A stretch of 64,000 nt of DNA. Source: Planococcus sp. 107-1. Lineage in GTDB: Bacteria > Bacillota > Bacilli > Bacillales_A > Planococcaceae. This document shows positions 9,253 to 18,572 of the stretch, piece after piece. The translations under genes were made by a program, and so were the position numbers. The stretch lies in NCBI RefSeq assembly GCF_021513255.1, contig NZ_CP090977.1, positions 2,914,001 to 2,978,000 of the forward strand, in the 5' to 3' direction. Position 1 is the stretch's first letter, and each line of letters begins with the position of its first letter. The notes under the pieces are model-generated. The model made no database searches and was not told the origin of the DNA. It was given only the letters and a program-made list of their open reading frames with translations.

Positions 9253-9830
9253 TTAAGCTAAACCGAAGTCATTTACCAATGCAGCTAATCCGCCTTGGTA
9301 GCCGCTGCCGATCGCGTTGAATTTCCATTCACCGCCGTGGCGATATAATTCACCCACGACTAGAGCTGTTTCAATAGAGAAATCTTCTCCTAAGTCGTAG
9401 CGTAAAATTTCTTCATTTGTGCTTTCGTTCATAATACGGATAAATGCATTCGATACTTGTCCGAAGTTTTGTCCGCGGCTGTCCGCTTCGTGGATAGTAA
9501 CTGTAAAGACCACTTTATGGATGTCAGCTGGCACATTCGGCAAGTCGACGATCACTTGCTCATCGTCTCCCTCCCCTTCACCAGTCAAGTTGTCGCCAGT
9601 GTGGGTAACCGAACCATTTCCTCCAACAAGGTTGTTATAGAAGATGAAATCTTCCGGTCCGCGGATTTTCCGTTTTCCCCAACAAGGAAAATCGATGCGT
9701 CCAAGTCAAAATCTCCACCGCCGCTGTATTTGTTCGTGTCCCATCCTAAACCGACGAGAACTTTCGTTAACCCTGGATTTGTTTTTGTTAAGTCAATCTT
9801 TTGCCCTTTTGATAAGTTGATCGATGACAT
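9253..9830 (-). CDS. terD: TerD family stress protein, frameshifted as sequenced
   Basis: Two overlapping open frames (9830-9585 and 9588-9253) together make one TerD. The first gives [20 protein letters not shown] to [11 protein letters not shown] and the second continues from [19 protein letters not shown] to the end. The correct joining sequence [20 protein letters not shown] is present out of frame between them. A single missing C/G near 9659-9660 explains the break; restoring it gives 192 residues, identical in length to the intact paralogue at 17048-17626. TerD proteins bind calcium through acidic DFDLD and EGDDE motifs and belong to tellurite, phage and envelope stress clusters. This is the last gene of the operon. 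Confidence 0.85.
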
Positions 9831-9856
9831 AATAATTTCCTCCTCCGGCTGATTAA

Positions 9857-10935
9857 TTAAGCTTTGCGTTGTGTATCTTCGTATTTCTTTTGAAGCTCTG
9901 CTATGCGAAGGCGCCCTTCTTCACGCATCTTGCGGTTTTCCGCTTCGATTTCGCGTGTATCGTTCATCCCTTGCATAATTGTTTCCCACGTCTGTTCAAT
10001 TGTCTCAATTTTGATGCTTGGTTGTCCAGACATACGGGCAATATCGACGCTTTGGCGCGAGATATCGTTCGCATTATTCAATAGCATTTCATTTGTCCGG
10101 CGATCCAGTTCATTCATACCTTCCGCTACCAAGCTTTGGCGTTTCGCAGCAATTGCGTTGATCAGGCCGGTTTTAAAAATCGGAATCGTCGTTACAAAAG
10201 CAGAATTGATTTTCCCGATCAATTTCGTATTGCCGCGCTGCAGCATACGGATTTGAGGAGCCGATTGATACGATACTTGTTTCGCCATCTCCAAATCGTA
10301 AACTCGCTGTTCCAGCAACTCAATTGCGTTTTGAAGAGAATTCAGCTCCATTAAGGCCATTTGGTTGCCGCTTTCAGCTTTTGCGCGGACTTCCGGCTCT
10401 TGGGCTTTCAATTCCTGGACTTTCAAATCGCCTGCTGCGATATACTTTTCCAGTTCCATGAAATAGTTGAAGTTCTGGTCGTATAATTCTTCCAAAGTGG
10501 TCGTCGATTTTTTCATTTCCGACTCGTATTTGGTGATTTCTACGTACACTTTATCGATTTCAGTTCCCATTGTCTGGTACTTGCTGAACAATTGCTCGAT
10601 CATCTTATTGCCTTTGTTGAAGATCTTGTTCAAGAAGCCCTTCTTTTCAACAAAGTCCTTTTTATCGAATTTGTCCATGATCTTTCCGAGTTGCTTTAAC
10701 AGTTCACTGGATTCTTCCATGCTGTTCGCTTGGACAGAATTCAACACTTTTCCAGTGAATGCTGAAATTTCGTTTGCCGGTTCGCGCCCGAATTCCAATA
10801 GCTCAATTTGATTTTTCGGGTTGATGGAAGAAGCCAATTTAACGACTTCCGGGTCTTGCTTCAACTTCACTTTCAACTCGTTTTCATTTTGCATAAGGGA
10901 TTCCTGCTGGTCAATTTGCTGCGGCAATGTATTCA
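9857..10935 (-). CDS. TelA-family toxic anion resistance protein (YceH-like)
   Basis: About 359 residues, matching the TelA/KlaA/YceH family (PF05816). It is predicted to be almost wholly helical and partly coiled coil, with the conserved stretch [20 protein letters not shown] and [23 protein letters not shown] at 10935 is preferred because GGAG lies eight bases upstream; GTG at 10945 is too close. The family is found beside TerD genes in many Firmicutes; the biochemical role is not established. It lies 21 bases after yceG and 26 bases before the last terD. Confidence 0.9.
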
Positions 10936-10956
10936 TCTTCTTCACTCCTTTTTAGG

Positions 10957-12570
10957 TCATAGCCATTTTTTAAAAATTTTCTTCACGACCGATGGTTCTC
11001 GGTAAGGTTCATTAAAGCTTCTTTCGTCCAGCCAATGCGTATCGATAGCTTCCGTGTCGATCCAGCGTTCGATATCCTGATGGCCTTGCGGGTTTATCAT
11101 GATCACGTCAAGGCCGAATGTATGGATAAGCGCGATGGCGTTGGCATCTGCACGGCTTAATTCCGCATCCTTCTCTTCATTATAGAACAAAAGAGTCGGC
11201 ACAAACTGAGGATAATCAAATAACTGGATCAATTGAATAACCGAATCCGGAAGCGACATCGATTGTGAAAATAGGTATAACTGAAGATCTTCAAACGACT
11301 CTCCTGTTTGCGGAGTCAACATCGGCTTTTCTACATGCCGTGCAATCGCCTCGCATAAAGCAGTTTGCACACCTTCAGGCAAGCGGCTGTATTTCCACCA
11401 ATTAGCCGTTTTCATTTTTTCGGGATCCAGTCTTCCGTTCTTATCCAATGCAGCACGGTAATGAAATAGCTGATTCCCTTTCCGTTCTTCTATGAACGGG
11501 AAGCTTCGGATCAATAATGTATCTTCACGTTCTGTCAAATTGTGGATATTGTCCCAAAAGCGCTTTCGATCTTTTTCTATGCCCATTATTTTAGCAAATA
11601 CTACGGGAATGATAACGCTTCCCCGCTCGACCCCAAAAGACGGCCGGACCATTGCACGTTCTTTGGCGAGCATGAAGGCTTCATCAATGGTCGTTTTCAA
11701 GCGAATCGAGCGAGTCGAGTACGATTTGAACTGAAAAGGCTTATATAAGCCTGAGTCGTCATGGTGCAATAAACGATCCACTTCCTGTGTTGCGCGAAAA
11801 GCGACTGTTCCGACGCGTTCCGGCTTTTCTTCTGGAAATTGCACCACTTTATCACTCGTCACCTGGAAGCTATGGCTTAGAAGATCTTGGCCTCCTACCG
11901 CATCGGCCAGCCAATGCTTGCCTTCAGGGTCATAAGCAATGATATGGAATCCGAACGCTGCAGAAAATTTCAGGAACCATTTTTCACTCTCAGACATATC
12001 GGCATACCATAAAAAAGCAGGCAAACCTTTTTCCAGATTTAACTTTTCAAGTTCCGGCTCAATGTGGTTGAATGTCCATTTTACTAAATCCGTCGCTACT
12101 CGCCGGAAAGAAGAATGCGTGGTGGCAGCCGCTGAGTGGGTTTGGAATTCTTTGAGGATATCAATCAACACCAGGCGCAGCCGGCGATTTAAGCCGGGAT
12201 CTTTCAACTTCGGCATGAGCCCTTTGCCATCTAAAAATGCGACAATCCGGCTTGGCGACAGGCCATTTTCTTTCTTATTCATTTCAAACAAATCTTGCAG
12301 GCTGCGCAGCCTTTCGGAGGAAATTTGTTTATTCAGTTTCCCTGATAAGCGGATCAGCCGTCCTTCCGCCGCTTCCATGACATCATAAATACCAGCAAAA
12401 TAATCGTCTTCGTCCAAGGACATACCGACGAATTCACCGATAAGCTGCGGATAGGTCAGGCTATCCTCTTCTATTTTTGTTTCTGGATGACTGATGATGG
12501 GCTTATTCAGCCACTCCCCAATCTTTTCCGGATCCCACGTTCTCACGCGTACCGGATGCAGTTGAACCAT
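10957..12570 (-). CDS. YceG-like Ter-cluster protein
   Basis: A 537-residue cytoplasmic protein that matches YceG of the Bacillus yceC-H cluster in size and position (between a HAD gene and the TelA gene). No signal peptide or membrane helix is seen. The centre contains a Lys/Arg and aromatic-rich segment (ERDEDTLLIRSFPF-like, near residue 370) and the C-terminus has VIMINPQGHQDIERWIDTEA. AGGAGGGA precedes the ATG at 12570. Function is not known; the family (DUF, PF14266) travels with TerD and TelA. The operon context is the main clue. Confidence 0.85.
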   Translation of the reverse strand: MVQLHPVRVRTWDPEKIGEWLNKPIISHPETKIEEDSLTYPQLIGEFVGMSLDEDDYFAGIYDVMEAAEGRLIRLSGKLNKQISSERLRSLQDLFEMNKKENGLSPSRIVAFLDGKGLMPKLKDPGLNRRLRLVLIDILKEFQTHSAAATTHSSFRRVATDLVKWTFNHIEPELEKLNLEKGLPAFLWYADMSESEKWFLKFSAAFGFHIIAYDPEGKHWLADAVGGQDLLSHSFQVTSDKVVQFPEEKPERVGTVAFRATQEVDRLLHHDDSGLYKPFQFKSYSTRSIRLKTTIDEAFMLAKERAMVRPSFGVERGSVIIPVVFAKIMGIEKDRKRFWDNIHNLTEREDTLLIRSFPFIEERKGNQLFHYRAALDKNGRLDPEKMKTANWWKYSRLPEGVQTALCEAIARHVEKPMLTPQTGESFEDLQLYLFSQSMSLPDSVIQLIQLFDYPQFVPTLLFYNEEKDAELSRADANAIALIHTFGLDVIMINPQGHQDIERWIDTEAIDTHWLDERSFNEPYREPSVVKKIFKKWL

Positions 12571-12586
12571 GGGAATCCCTCCTACA

Positions 12587-13402
12587 TTATTTATGCTGCA
12601 AAGTTTCTTGCTTCACGCGGAAAAGTATTTCTTCTCCCGCTTTTATCCCTTGTTTTTCGGTAATTTCAATATGCGCTGAAACAGGCACCCGGCTTTTTAC
12701 TGCTTCGCCGTGGGCAGCCAATAGTCCAAGGTCTGCACTTTCAAGCAAATCGAGATCCAGAAGTGAATCTCCAGCTGCCACAACATAGTCAGCGCCGAGA
12801 CGCTCTTTTACATATTGCATAGCTCCTGCTTTTGTAATGCTTTCAGGCATGAAATAAAGTTTTCTTCCCTGGAGCGACATCGACCAGCCGATTTCACGGA
12901 AAGTCTTTGTATAAAAACCCAATTTATCGTCCGGAAATTTTTCACGGTCAATAATCAAGTAGACGAACCATCCGTCTGCTTCTCTCACGCGCAGAACCCA
13001 GTCTTCCGAGAAATGCTGATCAATTTTTGGCAAAAGCTCTTCGACAATGGTTTTCTTGCTGACGCATTGTTTTCGGATGTGATCTGACCATTCTTTGATC
13101 GGTTCGCCGTCTTCCAAAATGACGGCACCGTTAGAAATGACAGCGAATTTCGGCGCCTCATTTCCTTTATAGATGCCGGTAACGCGTTCATACTGACTCT
13201 GCGTCCGAGTCGTGACAGGCAAGAAGAAAAGTTCTTCCGTTAACTCATGAAGCGTTTGTTGGCTCGTTTCCGTCATGAAGGACTGCGGGTTGCCTTCAAA
13301 GCGTTCAACTTCCCGCAAATCGGATTCCGCCACCTGTTCTCCCATGGACCTCTTCGAATAGATTAATGTCTGGTCTAAGTCACTGGCAAATAGGATCGTC
13401 AT
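12587..13402 (-). CDS. HAD family phosphatase of the Ter operon
   Basis: A 271-residue Cof-like HAD protein. Motif I is FASDLDQTLIY (nucleophile Asp about residue 8), motif II is LPVTTRTQSQ, a lysine lies in SITKAGAM, and motif IV is VVAAGDSLLDLDLLESAD. A C2-type cap lies between residues 85 and 190. It overlaps the upstream StiP gene by an ATGA. In this operon type the enzyme is proposed to remove a phosphate from the product of the phosphoribosyltransferase-like proteins. That step is inference from context. Confidence 0.9.
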   Translation of the reverse strand: MTILFASDLDQTLIYSKRSMGEQVAESDLREVERFEGNPQSFMTETSQQTLHELTEELFFLPVTTRTQSQYERVTGIYKGNEAPKFAVISNGAVILEDGEPIKEWSDHIRKQCVSKKTIVEELLPKIDQHFSEDWVLRVREADGWFVYLIIDREKFPDDKLGFYTKTFREIGWSMSLQGRKLYFMPESITKAGAMQYVKERLGADYVVAAGDSLLDLDLLESADLGLLAAHGEAVKSRVPVSAHIEITEKQGIKAGEEILFRVKQETLQHK

Positions 13403-14508
13403 ATTTCTTTTCCTGACTTGATCAATCCAATTGAACGATAGAATAATTCAGGGACAACTTCAACAGGCACATTTTTCTCTTTAGCTAAAATCAGCAAGTG
13501 TTGGACGTCTGGATGTTCTAAGTCATTCACTAACACTTTCCAAGGGCTTCTGCGCAATAGTACACGTGTCGTTTCGCCGACACCTGGCTTGATCAAGTGG
13601 TAATCCGTTTCACTATACATTTTCGCGCCAATTTCTTCCACTTCCTTCATTCCTTGCCACGTTCTTTCGGCAGTCACCGGAGTGGATAAAACTTCTTTTT
13701 CAACCGCCTCGGAAGTTAGATGGAAACAAGCAGTTACTTCATCTACAAAATTATTGGATAAGTCTTCTGCCACTAATTCCTCGTAAAATTTAGCGCCGTG
13801 AAAATCATCTTCCCCAATATAGCGTTCGTTTAAAATGGTGCGGCTGACAAGACCGGAAACCGTTGAATTCAAGCAAGCACTTGGAATCAGAAAATCTTCC
13901 CGCGTTCCAAATAGCACGGCACAGGCGCCCGGATCGGCTAAAACTGCCATATCATCATGTAAATTCCAATCTTCCCGGCTATTCAACAAATCAACGGATT
14001 TCGTCAACTCTTTTTGAATGGCCCCTTTGCCAGTCCATCCGTCTATAAATTGAATGCGGCTTTCAGGATGCGCCTTACGGATGGTTTCGATCGCTTTTTC
14101 ATCAATGCCTTTATCCCGAAGAATCGAAACGCTGTAATGCGGCCAGTTCAATCCGAGTATTTGTTCCGCATACCGGCGAATCAAAATGCCGATCGGACTT
14201 CCGGCCCGCGCCAGCGATACGAGCACGACATCCTCAGTTTGTGCATTTAGCAAGATGCGCCGAGATACTACTCCCACCAGATGGCTAAGGCGCTCTTTAG
14301 TTGTCTCAACAGTTGCATGGTAGAGTTCTGTATATTCCTGAGATGGCTGATATTCCATAGGCAGACGCTCCGCGTAATGCGCTCCAGTGCGGACGGCATT
14401 TTCACGTTCTTCTAAGGTGCTTTCCTCGAAATCAGCTGTGACATCTTTCAATAAAAATGTGATATCTTCTTTCGGATAACTGGTTCTCACTAATCCCGTA
14501 GCAATCAT
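13399..14508 (-). CDS. StiP-family phosphoribosyltransferase-like protein with PELOTA domain
   Basis: About 369 residues. The first 270 residues resemble the PRTase_1/StiP family (PF11202), with LVSLARAGSPIGILIRRYAE near residue 100 and IQFIDGWTGKGAIQKEL near residue 150. The C-terminus (RVLLRRSPWKVLVND, then HLLILAKEKNVPVEVVP) has the look of the PELOTA/L7Ae-like RNA-binding domain reported for this family. Databases call it cysteine protease StiP, but the fold expectation is a PRTase. Start at 14508 overlaps the previous stop in ATGA and follows GGAGG. Longer upstream frames are only overlap. The substrate is unknown. Confidence 0.85.
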   Translation of the reverse strand: MIATGLVRTSYPKEDITFLLKDVTADFEESTLEERENAVRTGAHYAERLPMEYQPSQEYTELYHATVETTKERLSHLVGVVSRRILLNAQTEDVVLVSLARAGSPIGILIRRYAEQILGLNWPHYSVSILRDKGIDEKAIETIRKAHPESRIQFIDGWTGKGAIQKELTKSVDLLNSREDWNLHDDMAVLADPGACAVLFGTREDFLIPSACLNSTVSGLVSRTILNERYIGEDDFHGAKFYEELVAEDLSNNFVDEVTACFHLTSEAVEKEVLSTPVTAERTWQGMKEVEEIGAKMYSETDYHLIKPGVGETTRVLLRRSPWKVLVNDLEHPDVQHLLILAKEKNVPVEVVPELFYRSIGLIKSGKEI

Positions 14509-15875
14509 TGAGTGGAATTCCTCCTTTTGGCTGCCGTCAATGAAATCCATTCGACTGGCGCTTTCTTCTCCAAATAACTGATTAACGGACTCCATGCCGC
14601 TGGATCTGAAACAGATTCGGCCAGCAGGTAAATCCGGTCAACATCCAATCCGTTCAAATTATAGATAAACTGGTTTACTCCGTCTGCATCCGGCAGTTGG
14701 AAACTCGCTTTCTCGCGAATCGGATAGCCCTCTTTAGTCGAAGCGAAAATCGGGCTTCTTGTGGTCGTTTGGACAATCGAATCGTCGCTAAGCGCAAGCC
14801 CGAACCGGAGCGCCAAGTACATATTTTCGCCTATGCCCACCACTAAAGGTTTTTTGGCTTTTTGCTCAAGTTTCTCGACTGTATTCGATGCCCAGCTGTC
14901 GATTGCCTTTTGCTCTTCGCTCGACAGTCCGAATCTTCCAGTCAATCCTATGTATCGCTGCCCTGTAGAAGATTCATAAGGAAGCATGTCTGCTTCAGCA
15001 ATCTCCTGTGGCTGATTGGGCACACCGCCTGCTAATTGTTCGATTGCCGGTTCCTCAGGAGAAGAACCGTGATTCAATTCGAACTGCCCGGCCATCAAGG
15101 ACAACACTGCTAGTTCAATTTTTCGTTCCTTAGCCAATTGGCCGAACTTCTTCTGCTGTTCCTCATTGCGCCAATCCAAAATAGAAAGGGAGGTATACTT
15201 TTTGCCTGGAAACTGCTCGTCCAAAGCCGTGATTAAATTAATCAGTGTGTTGCCGGTTGAAATTTCATCATCGATTAGAACGATCGCTTCTGCGTCTTCC
15301 AACAGCCCTTTGGGCGCATACACTTTATGCGATGTAGCATGTGAATGCTCTTCCTCAAAAACAAATGATGGCGTCAAACCGCTAATATTTTCCCTGGTCG
15401 TATGGATATAAAAAGCATTCTCAAAATGCTGAAAGACGGAATGCCCGAGTCCAGTAGCCGTTTCTGCCATTCCAATAAATACGGTTTTCTCCGGCAACGC
15501 TGCCATATGCCGAAGCGAGTCTTTAGTAGCCGCCGGATTCGGCGCCCCGCTTTTCAAAATCCGCACAAGCTCTGAAGATTGAGGAACTTTGGGAAGCCCT
15601 TCTTTTTCCATCAATAAAGAAGCCAACAAGCTGCCGGTCCCCAGTGCAACAGACGGAGACACAGCAAGGTGCTTGGCTATCAGTTTGCTGATAAAAAGGA
15701 ACTGGCGTTTCTTATTGACCCGAAGGCCCATTGAAAAAAGTGCTTCTGCCGACAAGCCCTGATAGGCCTCGCGGACTGTCACAGCCAGATCCAGATGCTG
15801 CCACAATTTATAATTGAGTTGATAATTGGTTTGATCGAATGTGGTTGAGGACATCGATTGGTTTAAAGTTTTCAT
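14505..15875 (-). CDS. Phosphoribosyltransferase with TRSP domain
   Basis: A 456-residue protein. The N-terminal half is a PRTase fold with the PRPP-binding motif AIVLIDDEISTGNTLINL near residue 205 and an upstream TGLGHSVFQ loop. The C-terminal half contains IVQTTTRSPIFAS, the signature that names the TRSP domain. These are the PRTase_2 and TRSP families of Ter-linked biosynthetic modules. ATG at 15875 follows GGGGTG and overlaps the lyase gene by 68 bases. The presumed reaction is transfer of phosphoribose to a base-like acceptor; neither acceptor nor product is known. Confidence 0.88.
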   Translation of the reverse strand: MKTLNQSMSSTTFDQTNYQLNYKLWQHLDLAVTVREAYQGLSAEALFSMGLRVNKKRQFLFISKLIAKHLAVSPSVALGTGSLLASLLMEKEGLPKVPQSSELVRILKSGAPNPAATKDSLRHMAALPEKTVFIGMAETATGLGHSVFQHFENAFYIHTTRENISGLTPSFVFEEEHSHATSHKVYAPKGLLEDAEAIVLIDDEISTGNTLINLITALDEQFPGKKYTSLSILDWRNEEQQKKFGQLAKERKIELAVLSLMAGQFELNHGSSPEEPAIEQLAGGVPNQPQEIAEADMLPYESSTGQRYIGLTGRFGLSSEEQKAIDSWASNTVEKLEQKAKKPLVVGIGENMYLALRFGLALSDDSIVQTTTRSPIFASTKEGYPIREKASFQLPDADGVNQFIYNLNGLDVDRIYLLAESVSDPAAWSPLISYLEKKAPVEWISLTAAKRRNSTQ

Positions 15876-16953
15876 TCAGCACCCCATAGACTTCCGCCTG
15901 GGCGGCAATTTTCCTTGCCCAGCTTAAATGCGGTTTTACTTCATTCATTTTATTGCGTGTCGGACTTTGCAGGATCCCATTGAATTTGCCGCTTTCTGCA
16001 AGAATCAGGGATGCGTCGTCGTAAGTTTCCTTTGTAACAATATATCCTGCATTTACAGTCATGATTTGGGACGGATGGATGCAAGTCTTTCCTTTAAAGC
16101 CGTTTAAAACGTCCAGTTGCACTTCTTCCCATAAAACTTTTTCAGCTTCTGAGGCTACAAATGGAAATTGGACGGTCGAAAAGTGCTCGTATACAGGACC
16201 AGAAACGGTAAACCCGTCTTCTGCCCGCCCAAACTGATTGAGGATATCCACTAGACAATCTCGGACCACATGAACATCGTATATAGTGCGTTCGACTGGA
16301 CGCCGCAGGCCATAAAGGCTGGAAAAATCTGTAGCTCCGACGCGCACTGTCAGAATGCGATCCGCTTCCTCTTTCAAAATCCCATAAATTTCCTTTAAAG
16401 TTTGCTGTCTCGTTTCCTTATAAAGGACTTCTTTTGTCTCAAGGAGCGGCAAAGCGTATAAATTGCGCCCTGCTGCTTCACTTGCCCGATCGAGCGCCTG
16501 GAAAAAAGCGCGAAGGTTTTCAGTGTCGCATTTCGGAAAAACGATTCCAGTCAAAACACCGAGTGTTTTCCCTGCAGCAGCAATCAGTGCATCCAGCTGA
16601 GCTGCACTGCGGATCCGCAAAAAAAGTGCCGGACTCCCAGCAAGCTGGTATGGATTTGCTGCATGGAGACGTTTCAACTGGTCTGCCACATTCTTTTCAG
16701 CTTCAGGCAATTCCGAATCGGCTACAGCATCTTCTAAACAAATGATTAAAGTGGCTAATCCTGAGAATGCTCCCCGGCTGTAGTTCCCAGCCAGTATTTT
16801 CGTAGCGATATCTCGTCTGGAACCTGGCGTATAAAGAGCTGCACCCAATGCAAGCCCCAATGTTTCCCTTGCCGTATCACGGGAGAACTCTGTCGGGGAA
16901 TATTTAAAAAACGCTTTTAAATCCGAATTAGTCAATACGTCGAAATGTTTCAT
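15808..16953 (-). CDS. HpcH/HpaI aldolase/citrate lyase-like protein
   Basis: A 381-residue member of the CitE/HpcH TIM-barrel family. LYTPGSRRDIATKIL near residue 40, the acidic metal-binding stretch LIICLEDAVADSELPEAE near residue 70, and KTCIHPSQIMTVNAGY near residue 300 are family motifs. ATG at 16953 follows GGGAGGA; codons further upstream have no better site. CitE-like enzymes make or break C-C bonds in acyl-CoA or keto acid substrates using Mg2+. In Ter operons this family is the usual partner of the two PRTase-like proteins. The true substrate is not known. Confidence 0.88.
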   Translation of the reverse strand: MKHFDVLTNSDLKAFFKYSPTEFSRDTARETLGLALGAALYTPGSRRDIATKILAGNYSRGAFSGLATLIICLEDAVADSELPEAEKNVADQLKRLHAANPYQLAGSPALFLRIRSAAQLDALIAAAGKTLGVLTGIVFPKCDTENLRAFFQALDRASEAAGRNLYALPLLETKEVLYKETRQQTLKEIYGILKEEADRILTVRVGATDFSSLYGLRRPVERTIYDVHVVRDCLVDILNQFGRAEDGFTVSGPVYEHFSTVQFPFVASEAEKVLWEEVQLDVLNGFKGKTCIHPSQIMTVNAGYIVTKETYDDASLILAESGKFNGILQSPTRNKMNEVKPHLSWARKIAAQAEVYGVLNENFKPIDVLNHIRSNQLSTQL

Positions 16954-17001
16954 CTTCCGTCCTCCCGGCACAATTAAACAAATAAATTTTAATCGAGTCT
17001 A

Positions 17002-17037
17002 AAAAAGCAAGGAGACGACTGGCCCCTTGCTTTCTAC
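17002..17037 (-). terminator. Internal terminator or attenuator in the Ter operon
   Basis: On the minus strand AAGCAAGGGGCC ... CTCCTTGCTTTTTT forms a GC-rich hairpin with a T run. It lies between the second terD and the lyase gene. No good promoter is visible in the 45 bases after it, so partial read-through would set the ratio of TerD proteins to the enzymes. Confidence 0.7.
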
Positions 17038-17047
17038 TTGTGCAAAA

Positions 17048-17626
17048 TCAGCTATCTAAACCAAAGTCTTTAACAAGTGATGCTAGTCCACCTTGATAAC
17101 CGCTGCCAATCGCATTAAATTTCCATTCTGCTCCGTGGCGGTAAAGCTCCCCTACGACGATTGCCGTCTCGATAGAGAAATCTTCGCCTAAGTCATAACG
17201 GATCAGCTCTTCGTTAGATCCAGCATTCACAATGCGTACGTATGAATTGCTGACTTGGCCGAAGTTTTGGCCGCGTGCTTCTGCGTCATGGATAGTGATA
17301 GCGAATGAGACTTTTTCAATAGAAGAAGGAATAGCAGAAAGATCGATGTTCACCGCTTCATCGTCCCCTTCGCCTTCTCCGGTTTTGTTGTCTCCAGTAT
17401 GCTCTACAGCACCGCCAGCGCCGATTGTATTGTTGTAGAAAATAAAATCAGCCTCTGAAGCTGCTTTGCCGCTTGCATCTAATAAGAATACGGATGAATC
17501 CAAATCGAAATCCTGTCCGCCGTCGTATTTATTTGTATCCCATCCAAGGCCAACTACCACTTTAGATAGTCCTGGATTTGATTTTGTTAAGTCTACTTTT
17601 TGTCCTTTTGATAAGTTAATAGCCAT
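17048..17626 (-). CDS. terD: TerD family stress protein (YceD-like)
   Basis: A 192-residue intact TerD. It begins [20 protein letters not shown] and carries the acidic calcium-binding segments [11 protein letters not shown] (about residue 40) and [19 protein letters not shown] (about residue 80), then [27 protein letters not shown] overlaps the end of the upstream gene, 15 bases away, so the two terD genes are translated from one message. TerD proteins are soluble beta-rich proteins of metal, phage and envelope stress clusters, thought to act as calcium-dependent scaffolds. Confidence 0.95.
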   Translation of the reverse strand: MAINLSKGQKVDLTKSNPGLSKVVVGLGWDTNKYDGGQDFDLDSSVFLLDASGKAASEADFIFYNNTIGAGGAVEHTGDNKTGEGEGDDEAVNIDLSAIPSSIEKVSFAITIHDAEARGQNFGQVSNSYVRIVNAGSNEELIRYDLGEDFSIETAIVVGELYRHGAEWKFNAIGSGYQGGLASLVKDFGLDS

Positions 17627-17641
17627 TTACTCGTCCACTCC

Positions 17642-18256
17642 TTAAGCGTATTTGTTTGCAATTGAACTAATGTCTGCGTCTGTTGTGCCTTCACCGACTG
17701 CTGAGAATTTCCACTCGCTGCCTTGGCGGTACAACTCGCCAGGAATCAATGACATTTTACCTGCGTAGTTTTCTGTTAAATTGTAATGCACCAATTCTTC
17801 TTTTGACTGATTATCCACTAAACGGATGAAAGCATTTTGGATCATGCCGAAATCTTGCTTTTTCTGTTTTGCGTTGTAGATATTTACAACGAAAACCAGA
17901 CGGTGAATAGAAGGGGAGATTTTTTTAAGGTCGATGTTGATCGTCTCATCGTCCCCTTCACCTTCTCCAGTCAAGTTATCGCCCGAATGGACAACGCTGC
18001 CGTCCTTGCTTTTTTTGTTGCCGAAGTAAATCAGGTTTTCTTTGCCTTTCAGTTTGCCATTTTCGTCCAGCATGATGACAGATGCGTCACAGTCAACGTC
18101 TGCTCCGCCGCCACCGCCGCCAAGCAATCCACTTAGGAAACCGCCGCTTTTTTTCGTTTCAACAGGGTCCCAGCCGAGGCCGACCATGATGCTCGAAAGA
18201 CCTGCACGCCCTTTTGTCAAATCGATTTTCTGACCTTTTACAAGATTAATAGCCAT
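17642..18256 (-). CDS. TerD family stress protein with Gly-rich insert (YceC-like)
   Basis: A 204-residue TerD, first gene of the operon. After MVGLGWDPVETKKS it has a short Gly-rich insert (GGFLSGLLGGGGGG) before the metal-site stretch DVDCDASVIML, where other TerD proteins of this cluster run straight on. It also keeps [19 protein letters not shown]. The insert and the Cys in DVDCD match the YceC subtype. ATG at 18256 has GGAGAG eight bases upstream; GTG at 18265 is too close to that site. Confidence 0.93.
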   Translation of the reverse strand: MAINLVKGQKIDLTKGRAGLSSIMVGLGWDPVETKKSGGFLSGLLGGGGGGADVDCDASVIMLDENGKLKGKENLIYFGNKKSKDGSVVHSGDNLTGEGEGDDETINIDLKKISPSIHRLVFVVNIYNAKQKKQDFGMIQNAFIRLVDNQSKEELVHYNLTENYAGKMSLIPGELYRQGSEWKFSAVGEGTTDADISSIANKYA

Positions 18257-18295
18257 TCTTAGCACTCTCCATTCATCTTTATGTACTTACAGTTA

Positions 18296-18324
18296 ATAGT
18301 ATTTGTAAATCTGGAAAATTTCAA
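18296..18324 (-). promoter_or_regulatory. Probable promoter of the Ter operon
   Basis: TTGAAA (18324-18319) and TACTAT (18301-18296) on the minus strand are separated by 17 bases and lie 40 bases before the first terD start. No sigma-B-like or clear sigma-W-like site was seen upstream. The rest of 18325-18572 holds no gene that I can support. Confidence 0.65.
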
Positions 18325-18572
18325 TTATTAAGGGTCATTGCACAGCTACGATGAATTCTTTCCGCCTTATAATTGACAACACTTGCTGATAGCCGCGCAA
18401 AACTTTAAAAATAGCTGATAGAATATACTACGTTTGTAAATGGAATAAGTTTCATTTCTAAAATTATTCTGTAAAGCTTTTGTGGAAAGAAAAATGCAAG
18501 CATATTTTTAAAGCGGGGAAGGGTAAACAGAATCATAGAGAAATACGATACATACTGAAAGGGGAATGCGAT

